64,000 nucleotides of DNA from assembly GCF_019139815.1 (NCBI RefSeq), contig NZ_CP077079.1:5463001-5527000 (forward strand), written 5' to 3'. Every line of letters begins with the position of its first letter. Position 1 is the stretch's first letter. The DNA comes from Pseudomonas asgharzadehiana (GTDB lineage: Bacteria > Pseudomonadota > Gammaproteobacteria > Pseudomonadales > Pseudomonadaceae). The translations under genes were made by a program, and so were the position numbers. Below are positions 1-8,985 of this stretch, piece by piece. The notes under the pieces were generated by a model. The model did not search any database and was not told the DNA's origin. It saw nothing but the letters and a program-made list of their open reading frames with translations.

Positions 1-140
1 AGGTCGAGTTGTTCGCGCAGCAGGTCGAGCAAGGTGGTCCAGGGCAGGACGTCCAATTGGCGATCCTGGCCATTCAAGCTCAAGCGTATCGAGTGGGCGA
101 CGAACGGTTGGGCCGCCGCGCCATTGGGGGTCGCGCTCAT
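1..140 (-). CDS. (2Fe-2S)-binding subunit of a molybdenum hydroxylase, N-terminal fragment
   Basis: The reverse strand reads from an ATG at 140 into an N-terminal stretch containing LSLNGQDRQLDVLPWTTLLD and then LLREQLDL. This is the start of the plant-type ferredoxin domain of xanthine-dehydrogenase or isoquinoline-1-oxidoreductase small subunits (YagT/IorA family). These subunits carry two 2Fe-2S clusters and pass electrons between the molybdopterin subunit and the acceptor. The gene runs off the window edge, so the cluster-binding cysteines cannot be seen. The family call rests on about 46 residues; substrate unknown. Confidence 0.6.
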   Translation of the reverse strand, partial: MSATPNGAAAQPFVAHSIRLSLNGQDRQLDVLPWTTLLDLLREQLD

Positions 141-236
141 AAACACCTCACGGTTGGTGTACGTCCGCGGCGTTCAGGGAAACCGCCGTCTCAAGGGGTA
201 CGACTTCCCGGGGTTTTGAGCGTTCAAGCTGATTGA

Positions 237-683
237 TCAGTGGATATTGAGCTGGGTTTTCAGGGTGTTGCGCGGGGGGTTGATCGAGGAGTTGCTGTAT
301 TCGAACCAGCCCTGGGCCTCGACGTCCAGGTCAAACACATAGATGTAGCCCATCAAGGTGCCCGCGCCATTGCAGGCCTGGCTGATGTTACCGACCTGGC
401 ACACCGCCGTGCGCTGGCCGTTGAGTACCGCGCCGTTGAACAGGCCGACCGGGTTGTTGCCCAGGCCCACCTCCATCACCGACACCTTGGTAGGCCCACG
501 GTGGGTGCACATCTGGGTGCTGCCGGCGCGCTCCGGGATGGTTTCCGTGCACCGCGCCGATTCGACCTTGAACACGCGCACCTCGCTCAAGGCCGGTGCA
601 GTCGCGCTCCACGCTGGTGCCGCGCCCAGCCACAGGCCGAGACAAGGGATCAGGGCTAGACTCCACGCGTTGGCTTTTTTCAT
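237..683 (-). CDS. DUF4879-like secreted protein
   Basis: A 148-residue protein if started at MKKANAWSLALIPCLG, which gives a clear signal peptide (basic MKK, hydrophobic core, AWSA cleavage site near residue 27). A longer reading adds 19 residues in front and would bury the signal, so I prefer the internal Met, although no strong ribosome binding site precedes it. The mature part has several cysteines and ends in a beta-rich stretch (GTLMGYIYVFDLDVEAQGWFE), resembling the DUF4879/YolA group of small exported proteins. Function unknown; probably periplasmic or secreted. It is transcribed divergently from the purine permease. Confidence 0.6.
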   Translation of the reverse strand: MKKANAWSLALIPCLGLWLGAAPAWSATAPALSEVRVFKVESARCTETIPERAGSTQMCTHRGPTKVSVMEVGLGNNPVGLFNGAVLNGQRTAVCQVGNISQACNGAGTLMGYIYVFDLDVEAQGWFEYSNSSINPPRNTLKTQLNIH

Positions 684-818
684 GCTGTCGATGACCCGCT
701 GTTGAACGTCGGCGCAGTATGCCTCAAGGCCATGCGCCACACAGCCTCGGCTGCTGGTATGATGCGCCGCTTTTTCCGATCCTCTCTGAAACCACAGGCG
801 CTTGGCGCAGTTTGTGCT

Positions 819-834
819 TTGACTTAGAGGTCAA
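819..834. promoter_or_regulatory. Inverted repeat upstream of the purine permease
   Basis: TTGAC-TTAGAG-GTCAA has perfect 5-bp arms around 6 bases and lies 38 bp before the permease ATG. It could be an operator or part of a leader hairpin. No family is recognised. Confidence 0.3.
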
Positions 835-871
835 CAAATCACGACGCAAAATAGCGTCACAGGGAGCCGGC

Positions 872-2167
872 ATGCTGGAAAAGCTGTTTCAACTCAAGGC
901 ACACAACACCAACGTGCGCACCGAGATCCTCGCGGGTATCACGACATTCCTGGCCATGGCCTACATCCTGTTCGTGAACCCGAGCATCCTCGGCGAAACC
1001 GGCATGGACAAGGGCGCGGTGTTCGTCGCGACTTGCCTGGCGGCCGCCATCGGTTCCACCGTGATGGGCCTGATCGCCAACTACCCGATTGCGCTCGCGC
1101 CGGGCATGGGCCTCAACGCCTTCTTTACCTACACCGTGGTGCTGCACATGGGCCACACCTGGCAGGTGGCGTTGGGGGCGGTCTTTATTTCGGCGGTGCT
1201 GTTCTTCCTGCTGTCGATCTTCCGTATCCGTGAGTGGATCATCAACGCCATCCCCCTGCCCCTGCGCTCGGCGATTGCCGCCGGTATCGGCCTGTTCCTC
1301 GCGTTGATCGCACTGCACAACGCGCAGATCGTGGTCAGCAACCCGGCCACCATGGTTGGCCTGGGCGACCTGACAAAAGCCGCCCCCATCCTCGCCACCC
1401 TCGGTTTCGTGCTGATCGTCGCACTGGAAGCCCTGGCCGTGCGCGGTGCGGTGTTGATCGGTATTCTCGCGGTCACCATCGCCTCCATCGTATTGGGCGT
1501 GACCCCGTTCGGCGGCGTGACCTCGATGCCACCCTCCCTGGCCCCGACCTTCCTGCAGCTGGATATCAAGGGCGCGCTGGATATCGGCCTGGTCAGCGTG
1601 ATCTTCGCCTTCCTGTTCGTCGATCTGTTCGACAACTCCGGCACCCTGATCGGCGTCGCCAAGCGCGCCGGCCTGATGAGCAAGGACGGCCACATGCCGA
1701 AAATGGGCCGTGCGCTGATCGCCGACAGCACCGCCGCCATGGCCGGCTCGCTGCTGGGCACCTCGACCACCACCAGTTACATCGAATCCGCCGCGGGCGT
1801 GAGTGCCGGTGGCCGAACCGGCCTGACGGCCATCGTGGTCGCGATCCTGTTCCTGCTGGCGTTGTTCTTCTCGCCGCTGGCCGCCAGCGTACCGGCCTTC
1901 GCCACCGCGCCGGCGCTGCTGTTCGTGGCGGTGCTGATGACCCAGGGCCTGGCCGAAATCGACTGGGATGACATTACTGTGGCCGCGCCGGTGGTGATCA
2001 CCGCCCTGGCGATGCCCTTCACTTACTCCATCGCCAACGGCATCGCCTTCGGTTTCATCGCCTGGACCGCCATCAAGCTGCTTTCGGGCCGCTACCGTGA
2101 GCTGAACCCGGCGCTGGTGATTCTGTCGATTCTGTTTGTGATCAAGCTGGGCTGGTTCAACGCATGA
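872..2167 (+). CDS. NCS2/AzgA-type purine permease
   Basis: A 431-residue polytopic inner-membrane protein, starting at the ATG behind AGGGAG (861-866). The N-terminus ([15 protein letters not shown]), the [10 protein letters not shown] segment (about residue 80) and the [14 protein letters not shown] motif (about 300) are diagnostic of AzgA/PbuG-type nucleobase:cation symporters. These import adenine, guanine or hypoxanthine. Length is normal for the group. The last codons overlap the trmA start (ATGA), so the two genes are probably co-transcribed. The exact purine specificity cannot be told from the sequence. Confidence 0.9.
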   Translation: MLEKLFQLKAHNTNVRTEILAGITTFLAMAYILFVNPSILGETGMDKGAVFVATCLAAAIGSTVMGLIANYPIALAPGMGLNAFFTYTVVLHMGHTWQVALGAVFISAVLFFLLSIFRIREWIINAIPLPLRSAIAAGIGLFLALIALHNAQIVVSNPATMVGLGDLTKAAPILATLGFVLIVALEALAVRGAVLIGILAVTIASIVLGVTPFGGVTSMPPSLAPTFLQLDIKGALDIGLVSVIFAFLFVDLFDNSGTLIGVAKRAGLMSKDGHMPKMGRALIADSTAAMAGSLLGTSTTTSYIESAAGVSAGGRTGLTAIVVAILFLLALFFSPLAASVPAFATAPALLFVAVLMTQGLAEIDWDDITVAAPVVITALAMPFTYSIANGIAFGFIAWTAIKLLSGRYRELNPALVILSILFVIKLGWFNA

Positions 2168-3243
2168 CTTTTGACGCCGCACACTACACCGCGCAACTGC
2201 AAGACAAGGTCACGCGCCTGCGTGACCTGCTGGCACCGTTCGACGCGCCCGAACCGCAGGTATTCGACTCGCCCCTGCAGCACTTTCGCCTGCGGGCGGA
2301 GTTCCGCCTGTGGCGCGAAGCCGGCGAGCGCCACTACGCGATGTTTTCCCAGGACGACAAGCGCACGCCGATCCTGATCGAAGAGTTCCCCATCGCCAGC
2401 CAGCGCATCAACCAATTGATGCCGCAGCTCAAGGCCGCCTGGCAGGCCAGCGCCGCCCTGAGCCACAAGCTGTTCCAGGTGGAGTTCCTCACCACACTGG
2501 CGGGCGACGCAATGATCACCCTGTGCTATCACCGCCCGCTGGATGAGCATTGGCACACGGCGGCGAACAAACTCGCGGCCGACCTGAACGTGAGCATCAT
2601 CGGCCGCTCCAAGGGCAAGCGCGATGTGATCGGCCACGACTACGTGGTGGAAAAACTCGAGGTTGGCGGGCGCACCTTCAGCTACCGCCAACCTGAAGGC
2701 GCGTTCACCCAGCCCAACGGCACGGTAAACCAGAAGATGCTCAACTGGGCCTACGAAGCGTTGGGCGAGCGCCCGGATGACTTGCTGGAGCTGTATTGCG
2801 GCAACGGCAACTTCACCCTGCCGCTGGCGACCCGCGTACGCAAAGTGCTGGCCACCGAAATCAGCAAGACTTCGGTCAACGCAGCCTTGAGCAACCTTGA
2901 TGAAAACGCGGTGGGTAACGTCAACCTGGTGCGCCTCTCCGCCGAAGAACTCACCGAAGCGCTCAACGACGTGCGCCCCTTCCGGCGCTTGCACGGCATC
3001 GACCTGAAGAGTTACGAGTTCGGTAGCGTATTCGTCGACCCGCCACGCGCCGGCATGGACCCGGACACCTGCGAACTGACCCGACGCTTCGACAACATCC
3101 TGTACATCTCCTGCAACCCGCAAACCTTGGCGGCGAACGTCGCGCAACTGCATGACACGCACCGCATTACCCGCTGTGCGCTGTTTGACCAGTTCCCATG
3201 GACGCACCATATGGAATCCGGGGTGTTGCTGACCCGGCGATAA
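2164..3243 (+). CDS. trmA: tRNA (uracil-5-)-methyltransferase TrmA
   Basis: A 359-residue SAM-dependent enzyme that makes 5-methyluridine at position 54 of the tRNA T-loop. The AdoMet-binding stretch [16 protein letters not shown] lies near residue 210. [10 protein letters not shown] is near 295 and the catalytic-cysteine motif YISCNP near 317, all as expected for TrmA. The length matches the family. It overlaps the preceding permease gene by 4 bp, implying translational coupling. Nothing looks damaged. Confidence 0.97.
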   Translation: MTFDAAHYTAQLQDKVTRLRDLLAPFDAPEPQVFDSPLQHFRLRAEFRLWREAGERHYAMFSQDDKRTPILIEEFPIASQRINQLMPQLKAAWQASAALSHKLFQVEFLTTLAGDAMITLCYHRPLDEHWHTAANKLAADLNVSIIGRSKGKRDVIGHDYVVEKLEVGGRTFSYRQPEGAFTQPNGTVNQKMLNWAYEALGERPDDLLELYCGNGNFTLPLATRVRKVLATEISKTSVNAALSNLDENAVGNVNLVRLSAEELTEALNDVRPFRRLHGIDLKSYEFGSVFVDPPRAGMDPDTCELTRRFDNILYISCNPQTLAANVAQLHDTHRITRCALFDQFPWTHHMESGVLLTRR

Positions 3244-3303
3244 ACCCGACGCACACCGCCGCCCGACATGTGAGAGCGGCGCTGTTCCGGCGGCTGATTA
3301 AAG

Positions 3304-3318
3304 GTTCGATAATCGAAC
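3304..3318. promoter_or_regulatory. PcaR-like palindrome upstream of aroQ
   Basis: GTTCGATAATCGAAC is a perfect palindrome. It differs by one base from the PcaR (IclR family) site of Pseudomonas putida, GTTCGATAATCGCAC, as I remember it. A near-identical copy lies upstream of quiC and the MFS gene at 7516-7530. Confidence 0.6.
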
Positions 3319-3343
3319 ACATCCGCCGCCTTTAATTGACCAA

Positions 3344-3365
3344 ATTAACCATTCAGTACATTTTA
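3344..3365 (-). promoter_or_regulatory. Probable TetR operator, aroQ copy
   Basis: Read on the minus strand this is TAAAATGTAC-N5-GGTTA-N-T. It matches 17 of 22 positions of the element at 7489-7510 in the quiC/MFS intergenic region. The TetR gene between the two operons is the obvious candidate regulator. Confidence 0.45.
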
Positions 3366-3401
3366 TCCCCACAACGAACAAGACCTGTGGAGATACATCT
3401 G

Positions 3402-3851
3402 ATGCCGCCTATCGTGCTGGTGCTCAACGGCCCCAACCTCAACCTGCTCGGCACCCGCGAGCCCGCCACCTATGGCCACGAAACCCTGGCCGACGTCGCC
3501 GCCCTGTGCGGGCGCAGCGCCGAGAAACTCGGGCTGAAGATCGAATTTCGCCAGACCAACCACGAAGGTGAATTGCTCGACTGGATCCACGGCGCCCGCG
3601 AACGTTGCGCCGGCATCGTGATCAACCCGGCGGCCTGGACCCACACCTCGGTAGCGATCCGCGATGCGCTGGTGGCCAGTGAAGTGCCGGTGATCGAAGT
3701 GCATTTATCCAACGTGCATGCACGTGAGGCGTTTCGTCATCACTCGTTCGTGTCGCCCATCGCCAAGGCAGTGCTCGCAGGCTTTGGCAGCCATGGTTAC
3801 CACCTGGCCCTGGAACATTTCAGCCGGTTGCTCAAGGGTTCAGCTCAATGA
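3402..3851 (+). CDS. aroQ: Type II 3-dehydroquinate dehydratase
   Basis: A 149-residue type II dehydroquinase that interconverts 3-dehydroquinate and 3-dehydroshikimate. [17 protein letters not shown] (residues 8-24) carries the catalytic Arg and the lid Tyr; [16 protein letters not shown] and [16 protein letters not shown] carry the substrate-binding and catalytic His. The ATG at 3402 gives the usual family N-terminus ([12 protein letters not shown]). It overlaps the shikimate dehydrogenase gene by 4 bp. The quinate-type context (quiC, MFS, TetR) suggests a catabolic isozyme that dehydrates dehydroquinate during quinate use, rather than the biosynthetic copy. Confidence 0.93.
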   Translation: MPPIVLVLNGPNLNLLGTREPATYGHETLADVAALCGRSAEKLGLKIEFRQTNHEGELLDWIHGARERCAGIVINPAAWTHTSVAIRDALVASEVPVIEVHLSNVHAREAFRHHSFVSPIAKAVLAGFGSHGYHLALEHFSRLLKGSAQ

Positions 3852-4696
3852 AATCGCGCATCCTCGCCGGCCTGATCGGCGCCGGTATCCAAGCCTCCCG
3901 CACCCCAGCCCTGCATGAACAGGAAGGCGACGCCCAAGGCTTGCGTTACCTGTACCGTCTCATCGACCTTGAGCCCCTGGGCCTGGACATCAACGCCCTG
4001 CCCGACCTCCTACGCGCCGCCGAGCAGATGCACTTTACCGGGCTGAACATTACCTACCCGTGCAAACAGGCGATCCTGCCGTTGCTCGATGAACTGTCCG
4101 ACGAAGCCAGGGGCATTGGCGCGGTGAATACGGTGGTGTTCAAAGACGGCAAACGCATCGGCCACAACACCGATTGCCTGGGGTTTGCTGAAGGGTTTCG
4201 ACGCAACCTGAGTGATGCGCCGCGCCGGCGCGTGGTGCAGATGGGCGCCGGTGGCGCGGGCGCGGCGGTGGCCCATGCACTGCTGGCCGAAGGCGTGGAG
4301 CACTTGAGTATTTTTGACGTGGATGCCCAGCGTGCCCGCGAGCTTGTGGATAACCTCGCCCAGCGTTTCGGCAGCGGCCGCGCGCAAGTGGGTCAGGATT
4401 TGGAAAACGCCCTGGCCGAGGCGGATGGCCTGGTCAACACCACGCCAATGGGCATGGCCAAACTGCCCGGTATGCCGGTGCCGGCAGCCTTCTTGCGGGC
4501 GCAATTGTGGGTTGCGGAAATCGTGTATTTCCCACTCGAAACCGAACTGCTGCGCAACGCCCGCGCCCTGGGTTGCCGCACGCTGGATGGCGGCAACATG
4601 GCGGTGTTCCAGGCGGTGAAGGCGTTTGAGTTGTTCAGTGGCGAGGTGGCGGATGCGCAACGGATGTTGGCGCACTTCAAGAGCATGAATACCTGA
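3848..4696 (+). CDS. Quinate/shikimate dehydrogenase (AroE family)
   Basis: A 282-residue AroE-fold enzyme oxidising shikimate and/or quinate to the 3-dehydro acid. The catalytic Lys lies in ITYPCKQ (near residue 73) with the partner Asp in NTDCLGF (near 110). The dinucleotide loop is [14 protein letters not shown]. The second strand ends in FDVD, an acidic residue that normally favours NAD over NADP. That fits a catabolic quinate/shikimate dehydrogenase better than NADP-dependent biosynthetic AroE. C-terminal [17 protein letters not shown] is typical. It is coupled to aroQ by an ATGA overlap. Confidence 0.88.
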   Translation: MKSRILAGLIGAGIQASRTPALHEQEGDAQGLRYLYRLIDLEPLGLDINALPDLLRAAEQMHFTGLNITYPCKQAILPLLDELSDEARGIGAVNTVVFKDGKRIGHNTDCLGFAEGFRRNLSDAPRRRVVQMGAGGAGAAVAHALLAEGVEHLSIFDVDAQRARELVDNLAQRFGSGRAQVGQDLENALAEADGLVNTTPMGMAKLPGMPVPAAFLRAQLWVAEIVYFPLETELLRNARALGCRTLDGGNMAVFQAVKAFELFSGEVADAQRMLAHFKSMNT

Positions 4697-4713
4697 CTGT
4701 AGAAACCAAATCC

Positions 4714-4747
4714 AAATGTGGGAGGGGGCTTGCTCCCTCCCACATTT
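4714..4747. repeat. REP hairpin (fluorescens-group type), likely terminator
   Basis: AAATGTGGGAGGG pairs perfectly with CCCTCCCACATTT over 13 bp around GGCTTGCT. It lies between the convergent dehydrogenase and TetR genes and probably ends both transcripts. It is the same family as the copies near 12.4, 19.9, 20.7 and 24.8 kb. Confidence 0.85.
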
Positions 4748-4781
4748 TGAGCCAGTTTTCACATGAGGTTCTGCGGTGAAT

Positions 4782-5447
4782 TCAGGCCTGCAGGTACCGC
4801 AACACCGACTCACAGATCATCTCGCGATGCCGTTGTTTAACCGCCTCATCCGACAGCTCGATCTGAAAGATCTCACTGAACGTGTGGCGGTTGGACACCC
4901 GGTAAAAGCTGAATGAGTTGATCAGCAAGTGCACATCCAACGGCTCCAGCCCTTCCCGGAATACGCCCATTTCAGCCCCGCGGCGCAAGGTCTCCCCCAG
5001 CCCTTCCAGGATCTTGCTGTTCATCGCCTTGATCGTGTCGGTGCGCTTCACGTACTCGGCATTGTGGATATTTTCGATGCTGACGATCCGCACAAAATCC
5101 ACGTTCTGGTCATGGTGATCAAAGGTGAATTCCACCAACCGCCGGATCGCCTCACGCGGTTCAAGCGCGGTGAGGTTCATGCGCGTTTCGGTATTGCGGA
5201 TATCGCCGTAGAGCTTCTCCAGCACCTCGACGTACAGCTGCTCCTTGCTACCGAAGTAGTAATAGATCATGCGCTTGGAGGTGTGAATGCGCTCGGCGAT
5301 GGCGTCCACCCGAGCCCCGGAAAGGCCCTGCTGGACAAACTCCGCAATAGCCTCCTGGAGTATGTTTTCGCGGGTCTTTTCCGGGTTGTTCTTACGACTC
5401 TTGCGCGGTGCGTCTGACACCGCAGGGAGTTCGGGACTCGAGGTCAT
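4782..5447 (-). CDS. TetR-family regulator of the quinate/shikimate genes
   Basis: A 221-residue TetR/AcrR-type repressor. The N-terminal helix-turn-helix spans about residues 24-70 (TRENILQEAIAEFVQQG then RIHTSKRMIYYYFGSKEQLY). The rest is an all-helical ligand-binding domain. A highly basic stretch (RKSRKNNPEKTRE) precedes the HTH. Lying between aroQ-dehydrogenase and quiC, it most likely senses quinate, shikimate or dehydroshikimate. Candidate operators are the related 22-bp elements at 3344-3365 and 7489-7510. The effector is inferred from context only. Confidence 0.88.
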   Translation of the reverse strand: MTSSPELPAVSDAPRKSRKNNPEKTRENILQEAIAEFVQQGLSGARVDAIAERIHTSKRMIYYYFGSKEQLYVEVLEKLYGDIRNTETRMNLTALEPREAIRRLVEFTFDHHDQNVDFVRIVSIENIHNAEYVKRTDTIKAMNSKILEGLGETLRRGAEMGVFREGLEPLDVHLLINSFSFYRVSNRHTFSEIFQIELSDEAVKQRHREMICESVLRYLQA

Positions 5448-5524
5448 GGTGCGCTCACGGCCATTGTTGTGCAGGCGCTGATTATGGGCCGCGGCGCCTG
5501 CCGAAGGAAGCGCTCGACTCGCCG

Positions 5525-7426
5525 TTATAAACGCGCCTGGCGCAAGGCACCGCTGCGCGATTTGGCCATCGCCGCCAGACGCACGGCCACGTTGGCCGCT
5601 CCGTAGCCGGCATAGCCGTGCTTGCGCTGGATGATTTCGAAGAAAAACCGCCCTTCGAACGGTTCGGTGTACACGTGAAATAACTCACCGCCCTGGGCGT
5701 CACGGTCGTACAACACGTTGTAGTACGCCAGTTCGCTGAGGAACTCATCGTCAAAGTCGAAACGCGCCGCCAGGTCGTCGTAGTAGTTGAGCGGGATGTC
5801 CAGCAGCGGTACGCCGGCCTCTTTGGCGCGGCGCACCTCGGCGAAAATATCCGCACAGTCGAAGGCAATATGGTGCACGCCAGAGCCGCGATAGCTCGAC
5901 AGCGCGTGGGAAATGGCGGTGTTGCGGTTCTCGGAGATGTTCAGGGGCAGGCGAATCGAGCTGCAGCGGCTACGCAATGCGCGGCTTTTAACCAGGCCAT
6001 ACGGGTCGGGCAGCACCACTTCGTCATCGGCTTCGAAATCCAGCAGGCTCTTGTAGAACAGCACCCAACTGTCGAGGCTGTCGGCCGGCAAGGCCATGGC
6101 CATATGGTCGATGCGCAGCAGGCCACCGCCATCGGTCGCGGCCGGTTGCAGGTTGAAATCGGTGTCGTACAGCCCGCCTTCGCCTTGGTCTACCAGGTAA
6201 ATCAGGCTGCCATCCGGCGCGCGCACGGCCGCAAGTTCCAGTTCGTTGGGCCCGACCAGGCCACGATAGGGCTGGCCCTTGTAGGCCACCGCTCGTTCCA
6301 GGGCCTTGGCACTGTCCTTGACCCGGATGGCGGTGGCGCACAACGACGGCCCATGGGCTTCGAAAAAATTATGCGCGAAGGAATAGGGCTCGCAATTGAG
6401 GATCAAGTTGATATCGCCCTGGCGCAACAGGCTCACGCTCTTGGAACGGTGCTGCCCGGCCTTGACGAAACCCAGACGCTCCAGCCAATGGGTCAGCTTG
6501 GCGCCAAGGTTTTCATCCACGGCGAACTCAAGAAACTCAATGCCGTCGTACTCGCTGGCCGCCGGGGTTTCGAAGAGGATATCCAGCGGCGCGGCGGGCT
6601 GCTCCTCGGCCAGCCGTTCGCGGGTTTTCTCTTCCAGGTACAGCAGCGATCGCAGGCCATCGGCGGCATTCGCGCGGGTCGGCGCGGCGCGGAAGCCATC
6701 GTTGAAAATTTCCAGGGACAACGGCCCGGTGTAGCCACTCTTGATGATCGGCGCGAGGAAGCCCGCCAGGTCAAATTCACCCTGGCCAGGGAAGCAGCGA
6801 AAATGCCGGCTCCACTCCAGCACGTCCATGGCTAGGATCGGCGCGTCGGCCATTTGCACGAAGAAGATCTTATCGCCGGGGATCTGGGCGATGGCACTCG
6901 GGTCGCCCTTGAGCGACAAGGTGTGGAAACTGTCGAGCAACACGCCCAGGCTGGGGTGATCGACCTGACGCACCAGGTTCCACACCTGCTGCCAGGTGTT
7001 CACATGCCTGCCCCAGGCCAGCGCTTCATAGCCGATGCGCAAACCTCGGCGGCCGGCATGTTCGGCCAACAGGCTGAGGTCGTCGAGCAGAATACGTTCA
7101 TCGCCCACCGAATCCGCCGCGGCGTTGCTGCACACCAGCACCAGGTCGGTGCCCAGTTCCTGCATCAGGTCGAACTTGCGCTCGGCGCGCTCCAGGTTGC
7201 GCGCCAGGCGGTCGCGTCGGCAGCCTTCAAAGTCGCGGAACGGCTGGAACAGCGTGATAGCGATACCCAGGTCGGCGCACATTTGCTTAACTTCGCGCGG
7301 GCTGCCGTCGTAATACAACAAGTCGTTTTCAAAGATCTCGACCCCATCAAACCCGGCGGCGGCAATGGCTTCGAGCTTTTCCGGCAGGGTGCCGCTCAAG
7401 GACACAGTGGCGATGGAACGTTGCAT
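5525..7426 (-). CDS. quiC: 3-dehydroshikimate dehydratase QuiC, fused to an HPPD-like domain
   Basis: A 633-residue two-domain protein. Residues about 1-280 are a sugar-phosphate-isomerase-like TIM barrel (MQRSIATVSLSGTLPEKLEAI, FDGVEIFEND). This is the bacterial dehydroshikimate dehydratase fold that forms protocatechuate. Residues about 290-620 are vicinal-oxygen-chelate repeats like 4-hydroxyphenylpyruvate dioxygenase, with possible metal ligands in LLRIDHMAMALP, SGVHHIAFD and FFFEIIQR. The fusion is known from P. putida QuiC1. The start has a GGGAG ribosome site. It feeds quinate/shikimate carbon into the protocatechuate branch. Confidence 0.93.
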   Translation of the reverse strand: MQRSIATVSLSGTLPEKLEAIAAAGFDGVEIFENDLLYYDGSPREVKQMCADLGIAITLFQPFRDFEGCRRDRLARNLERAERKFDLMQELGTDLVLVCSNAAADSVGDERILLDDLSLLAEHAGRRGLRIGYEALAWGRHVNTWQQVWNLVRQVDHPSLGVLLDSFHTLSLKGDPSAIAQIPGDKIFFVQMADAPILAMDVLEWSRHFRCFPGQGEFDLAGFLAPIIKSGYTGPLSLEIFNDGFRAAPTRANAADGLRSLLYLEEKTRERLAEEQPAAPLDILFETPAASEYDGIEFLEFAVDENLGAKLTHWLERLGFVKAGQHRSKSVSLLRQGDINLILNCEPYSFAHNFFEAHGPSLCATAIRVKDSAKALERAVAYKGQPYRGLVGPNELELAAVRAPDGSLIYLVDQGEGGLYDTDFNLQPAATDGGGLLRIDHMAMALPADSLDSWVLFYKSLLDFEADDEVVLPDPYGLVKSRALRSRCSSIRLPLNISENRNTAISHALSSYRGSGVHHIAFDCADIFAEVRRAKEAGVPLLDIPLNYYDDLAARFDFDDEFLSELAYYNVLYDRDAQGGELFHVYTEPFEGRFFFEIIQRKHGYAGYGAANVAVRLAAMAKSRSGALRQARL

Positions 7427-7488
7427 GGGCGACTCCCGGCAATTGTTGTTTGTGGCAAATTATTCGCCGCCAGCCTACGCGCAGCAAT

Positions 7489-7510
7489 TAAAATGTACGA
7501 ACCGGTTAGT
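7489..7510 (+). promoter_or_regulatory. Probable TetR operator, quiC/MFS copy
   Basis: TAAAATGTAC followed by GAACCGGTTAGT. Its second half holds an extended palindrome, AC-G-AACCGGTT-A-GT (7497-7510). It matches the element upstream of aroQ on the opposite strand at 17 of 22 positions. It sits in the divergent quiC/MFS intergenic region and could control both directions. Confidence 0.5.
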
Positions 7511-7515
7511 TTTCA

Positions 7516-7530
7516 GTGCGATTATCGAAC
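7516..7530 (-). promoter_or_regulatory. PcaR-like box between quiC and the MFS gene
   Basis: The minus strand reads GTTCGATAATCGCAC, identical to the PcaR binding sequence of the P. putida beta-ketoadipate regulon as I remember it. The product of QuiC, protocatechuate, is degraded by that regulon, so the placement makes biological sense. Confidence 0.6.
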
Positions 7531-7649
7531 ACAATGCCCCATAGCGAATTGACGATTTTTTAGCCACTGCGCACCATCGACTTCGCTTCTACCTGTAAGA
7601 AAAAGACCCAGAACACACCATAAAAATTTCAAAAAACGGGTACAACCAC

Positions 7650-8984
7650 ATGCCTCTGCAAAACTCCGCCCTGGCCTCGCGCCCCGGCACCCCGCACGCC
7701 GGCATCGGCGACAAGATCCGCGGCGCCATGGCCGTAGGCAAAACCCGCTGGGGCATGCTGGCCCTGGTGTTTTTCGCCACCACCCTCAACTACATCGACC
7801 GCGCCGCGTTGGGCGTGATGCAACCTATCCTCGCCAAAGAAATGAGCTGGACGGCGATGGACTACGCCAACATCAACTTCTGGTTCCAGGTGGGTTATGC
7901 GATCGGCTTTGTGCTGCAAGGCCGCTTGATCGACCGCGTCGGCGTGAAACGCGTGTTCTTTTGCGCGGTGCTGCTGTGGAGCCTGGCCACCGGCGCCCAC
8001 GGCCTGGCCACCTCGGCCGTCGGCTTTATGGTGTGCCGCTTTATCCTCGGGCTGACCGAGGCCGCCAACTACCCGGCCTGCGTCAAGACCACACGCCTGT
8101 GGTTCCCGGCGGGTGAGCGCGCGGTGGCCACCGGTATCTTCAACGCCGGCACCAACGTCGGCGCGATGATGACGCCGATGCTGCTGCCGTTGATCCTGCA
8201 TGTGTGGGGCTGGCAGGCGGCGTTCTTGTGCATGGCATCGCTCGGCGCGATCTGGCTGGTGTTCTGGGGGCTGAAATACTACAACCCGGAAGAGCACCCA
8301 ACCGTCAAACAATCGGAACTGGACTACGTGCAACAGCACGCCGAGCCGGAACAACCCGGCGTCCCGTTCAGCCGCATCCTGCGCATGCGCGGCACCTGGG
8401 CGTTCGCCATCGCCTATGCGCTGACCGCGCCGGTGTTCTGGTTCTACCTGTATTGGCTGCCGCCGTTCCTGAACCAGCAATACAACCTGGGCATCAACGT
8501 GACCCAAATGGGCATCCCGCTGATCATCATCTACCTGACCGCCGACTTCGGCAGTGTGGGCGGTGGCATCCTGTCGTCATTCCTGATCGGCCGCGGGATG
8601 AACCCAATCAAGGCGCGGCTGCTATCGATGCTGCTGTTTGCCTGCTGCATCGTGGGCGTGATCATGGCGGCCGGTTCCAGCCAACTGTGGGTCGCGGTAT
8701 TTGCGATCTCCCTGGCCATCGGCGCGCATCAGGCCTGGACGGCCAACATCTGGAGCCTGGTGATGGACTACACGCCCAAGCACATGATGAGCACGGTGTT
8801 CGGCTTCGGCGGCATGTGCGCGGCCATCGGCGGCATGTTCATGACCCAGATCGTCGGCCATATCCTCACCGTGACCAACAACAACTACACCGTGTTGTTC
8901 ACCCTGATTCCGGCGATGTACTTCATTGCGCTGACGTGGATGTACTTCATGGCGCCGCGCAAGATTCCTACGGTAGACGTGTAA
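7650..8984 (+). CDS. MFS transporter, probable quinate/shikimate-type acid importer
   Basis: A 444-residue major-facilitator protein of the anion:cation symporter branch (ExuT/GudP-like), with about 12 membrane helices. The family signature is LNYIDRAALGVMQP after helix 1, with a loop 2-3 motif GRLIDRVGVKR and a long central loop near residues 210-240. The start is the first ATG, after an A-rich leader. It is divergent from quiC with the shared operators between them, so it probably imports quinate, shikimate or dehydroshikimate. Substrate is inferred from context. Confidence 0.87.
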   Translation: MPLQNSALASRPGTPHAGIGDKIRGAMAVGKTRWGMLALVFFATTLNYIDRAALGVMQPILAKEMSWTAMDYANINFWFQVGYAIGFVLQGRLIDRVGVKRVFFCAVLLWSLATGAHGLATSAVGFMVCRFILGLTEAANYPACVKTTRLWFPAGERAVATGIFNAGTNVGAMMTPMLLPLILHVWGWQAAFLCMASLGAIWLVFWGLKYYNPEEHPTVKQSELDYVQQHAEPEQPGVPFSRILRMRGTWAFAIAYALTAPVFWFYLYWLPPFLNQQYNLGINVTQMGIPLIIIYLTADFGSVGGGILSSFLIGRGMNPIKARLLSMLLFACCIVGVIMAAGSSQLWVAVFAISLAIGAHQAWTANIWSLVMDYTPKHMMSTVFGFGGMCAAIGGMFMTQIVGHILTVTNNNYTVLFTLIPAMYFIALTWMYFMAPRKIPTVDV

Positions 8985-8985
8985 T

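Noticed and set aside
237-740. Long antisense frames opposite most core genes (for example opposite the purine permease, quiC and hrpB)
   Set aside because: These are codon-bias shadows in GC-rich DNA: low-complexity sequence, no ribosome sites and fully overlapping recognisable proteins.
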